Part shown: in pieces, positions 15,552 through 24,672 of the stretch
Numbering within the stretch: the stretch's first letter is position 1
Layout of the letters: each line of letters starts with the position of its first letter
Assembly (NCBI RefSeq): GCF_003208435.1
Contig: NZ_QKMF01000004.1
Location: 186,001 to 250,000 of the forward strand
Source: Pelagimonas varians
GTDB taxonomy: Bacteria; Pseudomonadota; Alphaproteobacteria; Rhodobacterales; Rhodobacteraceae
Length of the DNA: 64,000 bases
Direction: 5' to 3'
Position numbers and translations under genes: made by a program
The notes under the pieces: generated by a model
What the model saw: the letters and a program-made list of their open reading frames with translations, nothing else
Told to the model about the DNA's origin: nothing
Databases searched by the model: none

Positions 15552-18347
15552 ATGACATTGATCCAACGCATCACCCGCCTGCCGCGTCCCTTTGATTGTG
15601 ACCTTGGGAAAGAAGCCAACAGTTTTGCACCTTGGGCAACAGGCGATCTGGCGCGCTTGCTCGAAGGTGTGTGCGGCTCGAGCCCGTATTTAATGGGATT
15701 GATCGCAAAGGAAACGGACTGGCTCGAAGGTGCGGTTGAGAACCCTGAAGCCGCGATTGTCGATCTCTTTGAGACACTCCGCACCCGTTCCTATGATACA
15801 ATAGATTTCGACCTACGGCAGGCCAAACGGCGGGTGGCCTTATTGATTGCCTTGTGTGATCTTTCTGGCGCGTGGTGCCTTGAGGAGGTGACAGGCACCC
15901 TGACCGACTTTTCGGATTTGGCAGTTCAACGGGCCTTGGAAGCCGCCATTGCGCGTGAAATAAAACGTGGGAAACTGCCCGGTCAGACCGAAGGTGACAT
16001 CGGGACGGCGGGCGGCTTGGTGACCTTGGCGATGGGCAAGGGCGGAGCGCATGAACTGAACTATAGTTCCGATATTGATCTGATCTGTCTGTTTGATGAA
16101 ACACGCTATGATCCGGATGACTTCCACGATGCGCGGACTTCATTGGTGCGGGTAACGCGCAAAATGGCGGCCTGCCTGAGCGATCTGACCGGCGACGGCT
16201 ATGTGTTTCGGACTGATTTACGGTTGCGCCCTGATCCCTCTGTCACGCCGGTTTGTATCGCGATGGAGGCCGCAGAGCGTTACTATGAAAGCCTTGGTCG
16301 GACATGGGAACGCGCCGCCTATATCAAGGCACGGCCCTGCGCAGGGGATATCACGGCGGGTCAGCGGTTTTTGACCACGCTCAAACCTTTTGTCTGGCGC
16401 AAGCATCTGGATTTCGCCGCGATTCAGGATGCTCATGATATGCGGCTGCGCATCCGAGAGCACAAAGGATTAGGCGGGCCGATCACTTTGCCCGGCCACA
16501 ATATGAAACTGGGCCGAGGCGGTATTCGCGAAATCGAATTTTTCACCCAAACCCGTCAATTGATCGCAGGGGGCCGCGATCCTGAATTGCGCACCAACAA
16601 GACCGTTCCAGGATTGCAGGTTCTGGCGCAAAAGGGCTGGATTCCTCAAGACGCGGCGGATGTCTTGACCGATCATTATCGCGCACACCGAGAGGTGGAG
16701 CACCGCATCCAGATGGTCAACGATGCCCAAACCCATGATCTGCCGAAAAACCCCGACGGGTTTGAACGTCTGGCCTGTCTGATGGGCATTTCTGTGTCAG
16801 AGATGGAGCAGGATTTGAACCGGCGCTTGACCGAAGTGCATGAGGTCACCGAAGGGTTCTTTGCCCCTGACGCCGTGGCGTCGCAGGCGTTGCCAGAAGC
16901 GCTGGAAGACAGCGAAATACCAGCGCGCTGGCCGACCTATCCGTCGCTGCGATCCGAACGTGCGCTTGAGATTTTCCGCCGGTTGCGTCCGGAAATTCTA
17001 AGCCGGCTTGGGCAAGCTGCCAAACCCGAAGAGGCCTTGCTGGCCTTTGACGGGTTTCTAAAAGGCCTGCCAGCGGGTGTGCAGTTGTTTTCATTGTTTG
17101 AGGCAAACCGGCAATTGATCGACTTGTTGATTGATGTGGTGAGCACCTCGCCGGAACTGGCCCAGTATCTGTCCCGCAATGCCAAAGTATTTGATGCTGT
17201 GATTGGCGGAGACTTCTTTAGCCCTTGGCCGGGCAGAGCGGCCCTGACGGCAGATTTGTCAACGCAATTTGCAAGCGAGCCGGATTATGAGCGCCGGCTT
17301 GATCTGGCACGGCGCTGGGGCAAGGAATGGCATTTCCGGGTGGGGGTGCATTTGCTGCGCGGGTTGATGGAGGCTGAAGAAGCAGGCAGGGCCTATGCCG
17401 ATTTGGCCGAGGCAACGCTGGCCGCATTGTGGCCGGTCGTACAACACGAATTTGCCCGAAAACACGGGCCTTGTCCGGGGCGCGGTGCGGTTGTGATCGG
17501 GATGGGATCACTGGGCACCGGGCGCTTGCACGCGCAGTCCGATTTGGATGTGATCGTGATCTATGACCCTGACGGTGTGGATTTTTCGGACGGCAAAAGG
17601 TCCTTGGCATCAAGGGCTTATTACGCGCGGTTGACCCAAGCCCTGATCACGGCCATGACGGCCCCAATGTCCGAAGGTCGCCTATACGAAGTGGACATGC
17701 GCTTGCGTCCGTCGGGAAATCAGGGGCCGGTGGCGACGTCTTGGGCGTCATTCCAAGAATACCAGCGCAACGATGCGTGGGTGTGGGAACATCTGGCTTT
17801 GACCCGTGCGCGTGTTGTCGCAGGTCCACCAGAGCTGAGTGCAGATGTCGAATCCTTTCGGCTTGAGCTCTTGAACACGCCCCGACCCCGTTCTGACATA
17901 TTGGCTGACGTGGGGGAGATGCGGGCGCGGATTGCGGCGGCCAAGGGGGACGGCGGCCCGTGGGAGGCCAAAATCGGTGCCGGCAGGATGCAAGATATCG
18001 AACTGTTTTCGCAGGCGGCAACCTTGGTGTCTGGCAAGGCGGTCCGGCAAACTGCACGGGCTTTGCGTCAAACAGACTGGCTGCCTGAAGCAGACCGGAC
18101 CGCTTTGATCAAAGCCTATGAGCTGTTCTGGTCTTTGCAACTGGGGTCGCGGTTACTTAGCGGCGACGCACTGGATTCGCAAACCGTTGGCTCTGGCGGC
18201 TGTGCATTTTTGACGCGATTGACAGGGGCGCCGGATATGGACAGCCTGTTGTCGGAACTGGAAACGCAATCACGCTGCGCTGCGCAGATCATATCTCGTG
18301 AATTGAACCAACAAGCACAAGACGAGGAGACGGGCAATGAAGGGTGA
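15552..18347 (+). CDS. glnE: bifunctional glutamine synthetase adenylyltransferase/deadenylylase
   Basis: A 931-residue enzyme that adenylylates and deadenylylates glutamine synthetase in response to nitrogen status signalled by PII. Two nucleotidyltransferase domains are visible: the N-terminal deadenylylase with GKGGAHELNYSSDIDLI (about 158-175) and the C-terminal adenylylase with GMGSLGTGRLHAQSDLDVIV (about 647-667), each with the metal-binding Asp-x-Asp pair. MKLGRGGIREIEFFTQ after the first domain and GAGRMQDIELFSQ after the second are the paired helical-domain motifs. I place the start at ATG 15552 (MTLIQRITRLP); a longer frame from a TTG at 15435 has no family similarity. The next gene overlaps its end by 11 bases. 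Confidence 0.95.
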   Translation: MTLIQRITRLPRPFDCDLGKEANSFAPWATGDLARLLEGVCGSSPYLMGLIAKETDWLEGAVENPEAAIVDLFETLRTRSYDTIDFDLRQAKRRVALLIALCDLSGAWCLEEVTGTLTDFSDLAVQRALEAAIAREIKRGKLPGQTEGDIGTAGGLVTLAMGKGGAHELNYSSDIDLICLFDETRYDPDDFHDARTSLVRVTRKMAACLSDLTGDGYVFRTDLRLRPDPSVTPVCIAMEAAERYYESLGRTWERAAYIKARPCAGDITAGQRFLTTLKPFVWRKHLDFAAIQDAHDMRLRIREHKGLGGPITLPGHNMKLGRGGIREIEFFTQTRQLIAGGRDPELRTNKTVPGLQVLAQKGWIPQDAADVLTDHYRAHREVEHRIQMVNDAQTHDLPKNPDGFERLACLMGISVSEMEQDLNRRLTEVHEVTEGFFAPDAVASQALPEALEDSEIPARWPTYPSLRSERALEIFRRLRPEILSRLGQAAKPEEALLAFDGFLKGLPAGVQLFSLFEANRQLIDLLIDVVSTSPELAQYLSRNAKVFDAVIGGDFFSPWPGRAALTADLSTQFASEPDYERRLDLARRWGKEWHFRVGVHLLRGLMEAEEAGRAYADLAEATLAALWPVVQHEFARKHGPCPGRGAVVIGMGSLGTGRLHAQSDLDVIVIYDPDGVDFSDGKRSLASRAYYARLTQALITAMTAPMSEGRLYEVDMRLRPSGNQGPVATSWASFQEYQRNDAWVWEHLALTRARVVAGPPELSADVESFRLELLNTPRPRSDILADVGEMRARIAAAKGDGGPWEAKIGAGRMQDIELFSQAATLVSGKAVRQTARALRQTDWLPEADRTALIKAYELFWSLQLGSRLLSGDALDSQTVGSGGCAFLTRLTGAPDMDSLLSELETQSRCAAQIISRELNQQAQDEETGNEG

Positions 18348-18609
18348 CGCGATGGACCCCAAGGGGCTGATTGCCGATGCATATCGGATCGAGGGCATCA
18401 CAGTCGAGGAATGCCGCAGCATCTTTTTGGACTGGGCGCTGTCAGTGCCGGTTGATGTCGACACAGGCGTTATGATTGGTGCCTTGATGCAGCGCCACGG
18501 CGAAGATGACGCCCATCCGATGACCGCAGTGTTGCGTGATGGTCTAACGAAAATCACCGCGCCAAGGCGGCGCGGTGGAGTAAGGGCCCGTCATCCGGAC
18601 ATGACCTGA
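18337..18609 (+). CDS. conserved-looking small hypothetical protein in operon with glnE
   Basis: A 90-residue frame starting with ATG 18337 inside the end of glnE, preceded by GACGAGGAGACGGGCA, which supplies a GAGGAGA ribosome binding site. It is compact and mostly helical by composition, with ITVEECRSIFLDWALSVP and a His-Gly-Glu-Asp-Asp stretch, and ends in a basic tail. No membrane segment or signal. The coupled start suggests translation with glnE, but no function can be assigned. Convergent with eda 26 bp downstream. Confidence 0.75.
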   Translation: MKGDAMDPKGLIADAYRIEGITVEECRSIFLDWALSVPVDVDTGVMIGALMQRHGEDDAHPMTAVLRDGLTKITAPRRRGGVRARHPDMT

Positions 18610-18634
18610 ACAAGGCCTGCGGGGCGGTGGTGAT

Positions 18635-19279
18635 TTAGCTGCGCGGCAGAGCAGCCGCTTCGGCCGCCAGCTTTGTGATACCGTCCCAATCGCCCGCGAC
18701 CATCAGGTCTTTTGGCGCAACCCATGATCCGCCACAACACAGAGTGTTAGACAGGCTTAGATAGGTCGGCGCGTTTTTCAGCGTCACACCGCCAGTTGGG
18801 CAAAAGCGTACTTGTGGCAATGGCGCACCGATGGCCTTGAGCGCGGGCGCGCCGCCATTGGCTTCGGCAGGAAAGAACTTCTGGATTGTATAGCCGCGCT
18901 CTAGCAGGCGCATGACTTCGGTCGATGTAGCTGCGCCGGGCAGGGTGGGCAGATCGGCCTCTTCGACGGCATCAAGCAACCGGTCTGTGGCACCGGGCGA
19001 GACGCCGAATTGCGCACCAGCGTCTATGGCTGCGGCCACATCAGCAGGGGTCAGCAAAGTGCCTGCGCCCACAATGCCGCCTTCGACCTTGGACATCTCC
19101 TGAATGACCTCAAGGGCCGCAGGCGTGCGCAAGGTGACTTCGAGGACGGGCAAGCCGCCGCGCACAAGGGCTTCGGCCAAGGGTTTGGCAAGGGCCGGAT
19201 CTTCGACCACAATCACTGGAATGATCGGGGCCATGCGGCACAGTTTTTCAGAAGCGATGCATGCGTCTTGGGGAGTCAT
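18635..19279 (-). CDS. eda: 2-dehydro-3-deoxy-6-phosphogluconate aldolase
   Basis: A 214-residue class I aldolase that splits KDPG into pyruvate and glyceraldehyde 3-phosphate, the last step of the Entner-Doudoroff pathway. The TIM-barrel motifs are visible: VEVTLRT with the catalytic Glu, GAGTLLTPADV, the Schiff-base Lys in QKFFPAE, and the phosphate-binding FCPTGGV. It follows edd on the same strand after 75 bp. That gap holds a GCCGCGC/GCGCGGC hairpin (19306-19323) without a T run, which could stabilise or process the edd-eda message. Confidence 0.95.
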   Translation of the reverse strand: MTPQDACIASEKLCRMAPIIPVIVVEDPALAKPLAEALVRGGLPVLEVTLRTPAALEVIQEMSKVEGGIVGAGTLLTPADVAAAIDAGAQFGVSPGATDRLLDAVEEADLPTLPGAATSTEVMRLLERGYTIQKFFPAEANGGAPALKAIGAPLPQVRFCPTGGVTLKNAPTYLSLSNTLCCGGSWVAPKDLMVAGDWDGITKLAAEAAALPRS

Positions 19280-19354
19280 ATTTGTCAGACCTTTGTTGTG
19301 GTCACGCCGCGCAAAAGCGCGGCGGGAGGAAAAATGCGTTTAAGGAGGGGAGTA

Positions 19355-21172
19355 TCACACCACGACGGCGGCGCCATCCGAAGATAGGCCAACGTTGGCA
19401 CGGAAAGCTGCGAAAAGCTCTCGCCCAACACCGTGGCCGTTGCCCGACAGGTCAGCCGTAGCTGGTTTGCGCGACAGGAATCCTTCGGTGAGGCAGCTCA
19501 ATGTGCCTGCAGTGGCGTCCAGCTGAACAATGTCGCCGTCTTGCAGATAGGCAAGGGCCCCACCGTCTGCAGCCTCGGGGCTGACGTGGATCGCCGATGG
19601 CACTTTGCCCGATGCGCCGGACATCCGGCCATCCGTGACCAAAGCCATTTTGTAGCCGCGGTCCTGAAGGACGGTCAACACGGGTGTCAGGCTGTGCAAT
19701 TCCGGCATGCCATTGGATTTAGGGCCTTGGAAACGGACAACAATGACTGTGTCGCCGGTGAATTCACCTGCTTGGAAGGCTTTTTTGACGTCGGCCTGAT
19801 CGTGGAAGATCCGCACGGGTGCTTCAATCAGATGGCGTTCGGGGGCCACGGCGGAAATCTTGATCACACCGCGTCCTAGGTTACCCGCCAACTGTTTCAA
19901 ACCGCCCGAGGTTTGGAAAGGGTCCGACACGGGGCGCAAAATCTTTTCGTTTTCGCTTTTCTTGGGGCCTTCGACAAACGTGACTGTGTCGTCTTCTAGA
20001 CGTGGTTCTTGGGTATAGTGGCTCATGCCGGTGCCGACGACGGTTTGCACGTCCTCGTGCATTAAACCGGCCTCAAGCAGTTCGCCGATCATATACTGCA
20101 TGCCGCCTGCAGCTTGAAAATGGTTCACATCGGCCAAACCGTTTGGATAGACTTTGGCCATCAGCGGGGTGACCGAGGAAATATCGTCAAAATCTTCGAG
20201 GCTTAGTGCGATACCAGCGGCGCGCGCCATGGCAGGCAGGTGCAGCACAAGGTTCGTCGATCCGCCAGTAGCCATCAAACCAACCAAGCCGTTCACAAAG
20301 GCTTTGGCGTCCAGAATATCGCAAACCGGACGGTATTCATTGCCAAGGGCGGTGATTTCAAGCGCGCGTTTCGCGCCAGCAACCGTCAATGCATCGCGCA
20401 TCGGTGTGTTGGGATTGATGAATGAGCTGCCGGGCAAGTGCAGGCCCATAAATTCCATCAGCATCTGGTTAGAGTTGGCAGTGCCATAGAATGTGCAAGT
20501 GCCGGGCGAATGGTAGGAGGCCATTTCGGCCTTCATCAATTCTTCGCGGCCTACCTGGCCGGTGGCAAACAGATTGCGCACACGGGCTTTTTCATCATTG
20601 GGCAGACCTGATGGCATGGGACCGGCGGGCAAGAACAGTGCTGGGATATAGCCAAAGGTCGCCGCGCCAATGACCAATCCGGGCACGATCTTGTCACAGA
20701 CCCCAAGGTACACAGCGGCGTCAAAGGTGTTGTGCGACAGGGCAACGCCTGCGGCCAATGCGATCACATCGCGCGAAAACAAGGACAGTTCCATGCCGAC
20801 TTGACCTTGGGTGACGCCGTCGCACATGGCGGGGACACCGCCTGCAACCTGCGCCGTTGCGCCGCTGTCGCGTGCGGCAGTTCGGATTAGGTCTGGATAG
20901 CGTTCATAAGGCTGGTGCGCCGACAGCATATCGTTATAGGCAGTCACAATGCCAAGGTTTGGGGCGCGGCCAGTGGCCAGTGCGTCTTGATCCTGACCCA
21001 TGGCTGCATAGGCGTGCGCCTGATTCCCGCAGGTCAGATGAGCCCGGCGCGGCCCTTCCTCTGCGGCTTGTCGCATGCGGTCCAGATAGGTAGCGCGCAT
21101 ATCTTTGGAACGCTCTTCAATCCGGGCTGTGACGCGGGCGATCGTATTATTCAAAGGCATGTTTGTGTCCAT
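19355..21172 (-). CDS. edd: phosphogluconate dehydratase
   Basis: A 605-residue member of the IlvD/Edd dehydratase family. It converts 6-phosphogluconate to KDPG using an iron-sulfur cluster. Motifs: [42 protein letters not shown] with a cluster Cys, [10 protein letters not shown] with the second Cys, [16 protein letters not shown], and [12 protein letters not shown]. Both the start at 21172 (MDTNMPLNN) and the ATG at 21160 are possible. It forms an operon with eda. A 12-bp palindrome resembling a LacI-family operator lies 30 bp upstream, so control by a sugar-responsive LacI-type repressor is likely, though no such regulator gene is in the window. Confidence 0.95.
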   Translation of the reverse strand: MDTNMPLNNTIARVTARIEERSKDMRATYLDRMRQAAEEGPRRAHLTCGNQAHAYAAMGQDQDALATGRAPNLGIVTAYNDMLSAHQPYERYPDLIRTAARDSGATAQVAGGVPAMCDGVTQGQVGMELSLFSRDVIALAAGVALSHNTFDAAVYLGVCDKIVPGLVIGAATFGYIPALFLPAGPMPSGLPNDEKARVRNLFATGQVGREELMKAEMASYHSPGTCTFYGTANSNQMLMEFMGLHLPGSSFINPNTPMRDALTVAGAKRALEITALGNEYRPVCDILDAKAFVNGLVGLMATGGSTNLVLHLPAMARAAGIALSLEDFDDISSVTPLMAKVYPNGLADVNHFQAAGGMQYMIGELLEAGLMHEDVQTVVGTGMSHYTQEPRLEDDTVTFVEGPKKSENEKILRPVSDPFQTSGGLKQLAGNLGRGVIKISAVAPERHLIEAPVRIFHDQADVKKAFQAGEFTGDTVIVVRFQGPKSNGMPELHSLTPVLTVLQDRGYKMALVTDGRMSGASGKVPSAIHVSPEAADGGALAYLQDGDIVQLDATAGTLSCLTEGFLSRKPATADLSGNGHGVGRELFAAFRANVGLSSDGAAVVV

Positions 21173-21201
21173 CTATCTGTGCTTGATCGCTGTTTACTCA
21201 A

Positions 21202-21213
21202 GTTAGCGCTAAC
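21202..21213. promoter_or_regulatory. LacI-family-like operator upstream of edd
   Basis: GTTAGCGCTAAC is a perfect 12-bp palindrome with the central CG-containing core (AGCGCT) that is typical of LacI/GalR-family operators in proteobacteria. It lies about 30 bp before the edd start codon, in a position where it could overlap the promoter. Confidence 0.6.
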
Positions 21214-21378
21214 AGTAAAGGGAAATCCAAATCAGACGTTTTCAAGTCGACTGCGGCAAAAGGAATGGCACGCGGTCGGCGATGATCCGCATAACCAATG
21301 GGCGAAAAATATCTCTCGGAATTGCCAACACACTTGTTGTGGCTTTCCACAGCGGCAAAAGCAAGCTAAAGGCGGAGC

Positions 21379-22593
21379 ATGAACACCCCCATTTCCGCAT
21401 CTGATCGCCCCGATTCCATCCCTGTTTTGCGCCTTTTGCCCAAAGCGAACGCCCGAGCCATCCGGCGCGGCGCACCTTGGGTTTTTGACAATGAACTGGT
21501 TATGGACCGGCGCACGCGTAAAATCGCCCCCGGAACCATTGCCGTTCTAGAAGACCATGACCGCGAGGCTATGGGCGTTGTTGCCGTCAACCCGACCTCG
21601 AAAATTGTGGCACGGATGTTGGACCGGAACCCGCTGGCGGTCATTGACCGCGACTGGTTGTTTGCCAAACTGACCAAAGCCGTAGCGATGCGCGATCGTA
21701 TGTACGACAAGCCATTCTACCGTCTTGTTCACGCCGAAGGCGATGGCCTGCCGGGGGTTATCATCGACCGGTTTGGCGACACGGCAGTGATCCAGCCGAA
21801 CGCGGCATGGGCAGAGATGCTGATCGAAGATCTGGCAGACGCTTTGATGGCTGCTACGGGCGTTGCCAATGTCTTGAAAAATTCGGCTGGTCGCGGCCGG
21901 ACATTGGAAGGTCTTGATGACGTCAGCACTGTTTTGCGCGGCGTAGCACCTGATGCAGCTGTACCGGTTGAAATGAACGGCGCGATCTATATGGCGGACC
22001 TCACTGGCGGTCAGAAAACCGGCCTGTTCTTTGATCAACGCGACAACCACGCCTTTGCGGCCCGCCTGTCTGGCGAGTCATCGGTGCTGGATGTGTTTTC
22101 GCATGTTGGCGGCTTTGCTTTGGCCGCGCTGGCCAATGGTGCAAAAAGCGCGTTGGCCGTTGACGGATCCGCTCCGGCGTTGGAATTGGCCGCCGAAGGG
22201 GCCAAGCGCATGGATAAGGTGCTTGATACCCGTCAGGGTGATGCCTTTGACGTGATGAGCGCCTTGGCTGATGAAAAACGCAAGTTTGATGTGGTGATCT
22301 GTGATCCGCCCGCCTTTGCGCCATCAAAGCCAACCTTGGAAAAAGGTCTGCGCGCCTATGAACGTATTGCACGTTTGGCAGCGGCCTTGGTCAAAGAAGA
22401 CGGCTATCTGGTGCTGTGTTCTTGTTCGCATGCGGCCGACACCAACGCCTTTACCGGTGCGTGTTTGCGGGGCATCGGGCGCGGTGGACGCCGTGCGCAG
22501 CTGTTGCATACCGGAACAGCCGGGCCTGACCATCCGTTGCTGCCACAGCTGGCCGAAAGCGGATACCTGAAGGCGCTGTTCTTCCGTCTATGA
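21379..22593 (+). CDS. RlmI-like SAM-dependent rRNA (cytosine-5)-methyltransferase
   Basis: A 404-residue protein with an N-terminal PUA-like RNA-binding domain (VLRLLPKANARAIRRGAPWVFDNEL), a central EEHxx-like subdomain and a C-terminal Rossmann methyltransferase. SAM-binding and catalytic motifs are FFDQRDNHAFAA, VLDVFSHVGGFALAAL, VICDPPAFAPSK and LCSCSH. The closest characterised family is RlmI, which makes m5C1962 in 23S rRNA; the exact target here is inferred from the family. It is divergent from edd and is followed 10 bp later by the PIN gene, so the two form an operon. Confidence 0.87.
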   Translation: MNTPISASDRPDSIPVLRLLPKANARAIRRGAPWVFDNELVMDRRTRKIAPGTIAVLEDHDREAMGVVAVNPTSKIVARMLDRNPLAVIDRDWLFAKLTKAVAMRDRMYDKPFYRLVHAEGDGLPGVIIDRFGDTAVIQPNAAWAEMLIEDLADALMAATGVANVLKNSAGRGRTLEGLDDVSTVLRGVAPDAAVPVEMNGAIYMADLTGGQKTGLFFDQRDNHAFAARLSGESSVLDVFSHVGGFALAALANGAKSALAVDGSAPALELAAEGAKRMDKVLDTRQGDAFDVMSALADEKRKFDVVICDPPAFAPSKPTLEKGLRAYERIARLAAALVKEDGYLVLCSCSHAADTNAFTGACLRGIGRGGRRAQLLHTGTAGPDHPLLPQLAESGYLKALFFRL

Positions 22594-22603
22594 AGATGCG
22601 CGC

Positions 22604-23143
22604 TTGAAGATCTTGCTTGATACCTGCGTCCTGTTTCCGACAGTGATGCGAGAGATGTTGTTGGGTGCGGCCGGGCAGGGGATGTTTACCCCTCTTTGGT
22701 CGGCTCGCATTCTTGAAGAATGGGCGCGCGCTGCCCGAAAATTAGGGCCAGACGGCGAAGCGCAGGCGCGCGGCGAGATCGCGCTACTGCGGGCAAAATG
22801 GCCCAAATCCGAAGTAACGTGGAAGCCGTCTTTGGAAGACCGGCTATATTTGCCGGACGCCAATGACACCCACGTGTTGGCCGCTGCGATTGCGGGGTCT
22901 GCCGATATGATTATCACCATGAACGCCAAGGATTTCCCACGCAATATCCTTGCCGAAGAGGGGCTGGCCCGCTCTGATCCTGACGCATTCTTGCAAGGCC
23001 TGTGGCAGGCGAACCCCGATGCATTGCAGTACGTTGGCGACGCAGTTCTTGCCGAAGCCCGCCGCCTGTCAACGCCGGATTGGGACATGCGCCCCTTGCT
23101 GAAAAAAGCCCGCTTGCCGCGATTGGCCAAGGCGCTGACCTAA
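22604..23143 (+). CDS. PIN domain protein without an antitoxin partner
   Basis: A 179-residue protein. The N-terminal PIN nuclease fold has LLDTCVLFP with the first catalytic Asp6, acidic residues near 38-39 (ILEEW), and LPDANDTHVLAAA with Asp85/Asp88, followed by ADMIITMNAKDFP. These are the positions that bind metal in PIN ribonucleases. A C-terminal helical extension of about 65 residues is longer than in VapC toxins. The ATG at 22604 or the GTG-free upstream region gives no antitoxin frame; the gene directly follows the RlmI-like methyltransferase. Alphaproteobacteria carry such a stand-alone PIN family; whether it acts as a toxin or an RNA-processing enzyme is unknown. Confidence 0.8.
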   Translation: MKILLDTCVLFPTVMREMLLGAAGQGMFTPLWSARILEEWARAARKLGPDGEAQARGEIALLRAKWPKSEVTWKPSLEDRLYLPDANDTHVLAAAIAGSADMIITMNAKDFPRNILAEEGLARSDPDAFLQGLWQANPDALQYVGDAVLAEARRLSTPDWDMRPLLKKARLPRLAKALT

Positions 23144-23243
23144 GCCTTCTAACGCGCGCTCACATTTGCGAAAGCCGGATGTAACGCATCTGGTTTGCTG
23201 TTCGCACACCTGTTAGCGCAGAGGGAGCGACAGGAGAAATCAC

Positions 23244-24620
23244 ATGCAAACCCTCACTCTGGCAGCCGTTTTTGGGGCCATTCTTGTTCTTAGTATTGTG
23301 GTGGCCCCGCGCCGCGCCACGGTTGAGGGATTCTTTGGCGGGGCCAATAGCGCCGGTGGGGCACCTGGTCTTTGGACGCTGGTCCTGAGCCAAGTCACGA
23401 CATGGATTTTTGCCCGCTCCTTGATGAACTCAGCGATCTTGGGGTATTTTTATGGTATCGCGGGCACACTGGCCTACGCCGCGTACTACGGTTCATTTCT
23501 AACCGGCGCTTTTGTCGTAGGACGGCTGCGCGCAGGCGGGGCCAGCAGTGTCCAGGATTGGCTGGGCGCGCGGTTTGGGGCATCGGGTAAGGCTGCGTAT
23601 AATATTGTAATTGCCCTGCGTTTGCTGTCCGAAGTCTTTGCCAACCTGTTGGTGGTTGGTCTGATCTTTGGTGCCGTTAGCGAAGGGGCCGGCGCCATGG
23701 CGATATTGATCGTTGCGGCATTGGCGCTGGCCTATTCGGCATGGGGCGGTCTGTCGGCTGCTTTGCGGACCGATGTTTTGCAAATGGCGCTGTTTTTGGT
23801 CGTATTTGCCGTCGCCTTTGTGGCGCTGGTTGTTAATCCTGACTTTTCGCTTGGGGCGGTGTTAACTGCGCCGGGTGCATCGGGCGGTTATCTTGGCTGG
23901 GTTTTGATGGCGGTGGCAGCGCTGCAGGTATTTTCCTATCCGGTTCATGATCCAGTGATGATGGACCGCGGTTTTATCGCAGATGAAAAAACCACCCGCA
24001 GCTCCTTTTTGCATGCCTTTTGGATCTCGGCGCTGTGTATCATCGCCTTTGGCTTATTTGGTATTCAAGCCAGCCTGCAAGGTGCTGAATACGAAGGGCA
24101 ATTGCTGGGCACTTGGGCTGGTATGTTTCCCGCTTGGGTCTTTGGCGCACTCATGTTGTCGCTGTTGGTCTCGGCGCTGTCGACACTTGATTCCGCCCTC
24201 AGCTCTGCCGCGCGTTTGGTGGTTGAGGAATTGCGCCTTGCTCCGCGCAGTCTGAACGGAGGCCGCGCCGCGATGGTGGTGTTTACGCTTGCTGGTACGG
24301 CGCTGACACTTTGGGGCAGCCAGTCGTTGTTTGACGCGGTTGCGGTGTCTGGTACTGCCAGTATGTTCCTGACACCGGTGTTGGTTGTTGGACTGGTTAT
24401 GAACCGCGAGATCGCAGTTTGGTCCTATCTGACGGCTTGGGGCGCGGCGATCTTGGGGGCCGCTGCGTATTTCGCCCGCGGTTCGGACGCAATGGTGGCA
24501 CTCTTGCCCGAAGGCCACAAGTACGAACAGCTGTTTGTCATCTGTATCGCTGTCCTTTTGGTGGGCTTTGTCGCGGTTTTGATCGGCAGCCGCAGGGTTG
24601 CAGCACAGCCCGCAGGCTGA
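23244..24620 (+). CDS. sodium:solute symporter family (SSS) transporter
   Basis: A 458-residue inner-membrane protein with about 12-13 hydrophobic helices. Features of the SSS family are visible: SQVTTWIFARSLMNSAILGYFYGIAGTLAYAAYY in the first repeat, VQDWLGARFGASGKAAYNI, and YSAWGGLSAALRTDVLQMALFLV. The helix with LSLLVSALSTLDSALSSAA contains the Ser/Thr residues of the expected sodium site. GACAGGAGAAATCAC supplies the ribosome binding site. The substrate cannot be told from sequence. An 11-bp inverted repeat follows. Confidence 0.88.
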   Translation: MQTLTLAAVFGAILVLSIVVAPRRATVEGFFGGANSAGGAPGLWTLVLSQVTTWIFARSLMNSAILGYFYGIAGTLAYAAYYGSFLTGAFVVGRLRAGGASSVQDWLGARFGASGKAAYNIVIALRLLSEVFANLLVVGLIFGAVSEGAGAMAILIVAALALAYSAWGGLSAALRTDVLQMALFLVVFAVAFVALVVNPDFSLGAVLTAPGASGGYLGWVLMAVAALQVFSYPVHDPVMMDRGFIADEKTTRSSFLHAFWISALCIIAFGLFGIQASLQGAEYEGQLLGTWAGMFPAWVFGALMLSLLVSALSTLDSALSSAARLVVEELRLAPRSLNGGRAAMVVFTLAGTALTLWGSQSLFDAVAVSGTASMFLTPVLVVGLVMNREIAVWSYLTAWGAAILGAAAYFARGSDAMVALLPEGHKYEQLFVICIAVLLVGFVAVLIGSRRVAAQPAG

Positions 24621-24626
24621 TAGTTC

Positions 24627-24666
24627 TCGCGTTAATCCCGAGGACTTACATCGGAATTAACGCGAG
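24627..24666. repeat. 11-bp inverted repeat between symporter and ABC ATPase genes
   Basis: CTCGCGTTAAT (24627-24637) is repeated in reverse complement as ATTAACGCGAG (24656-24666), with 18 bases between. It begins 7 bases after the symporter stop codon and ends 6 bases before the TTG start of the next gene. It lacks a T run, so it may be a processing or stability hairpin, or a protein-binding site controlling the ATPase. Confidence 0.7.
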
Positions 24667-24672
24667 GCCGGT

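Noticed and set aside
22604-23143. Type II toxin-antitoxin system at the PIN gene
   Set aside because: No antitoxin-sized frame precedes or follows; the upstream neighbour is an rRNA methyltransferase.
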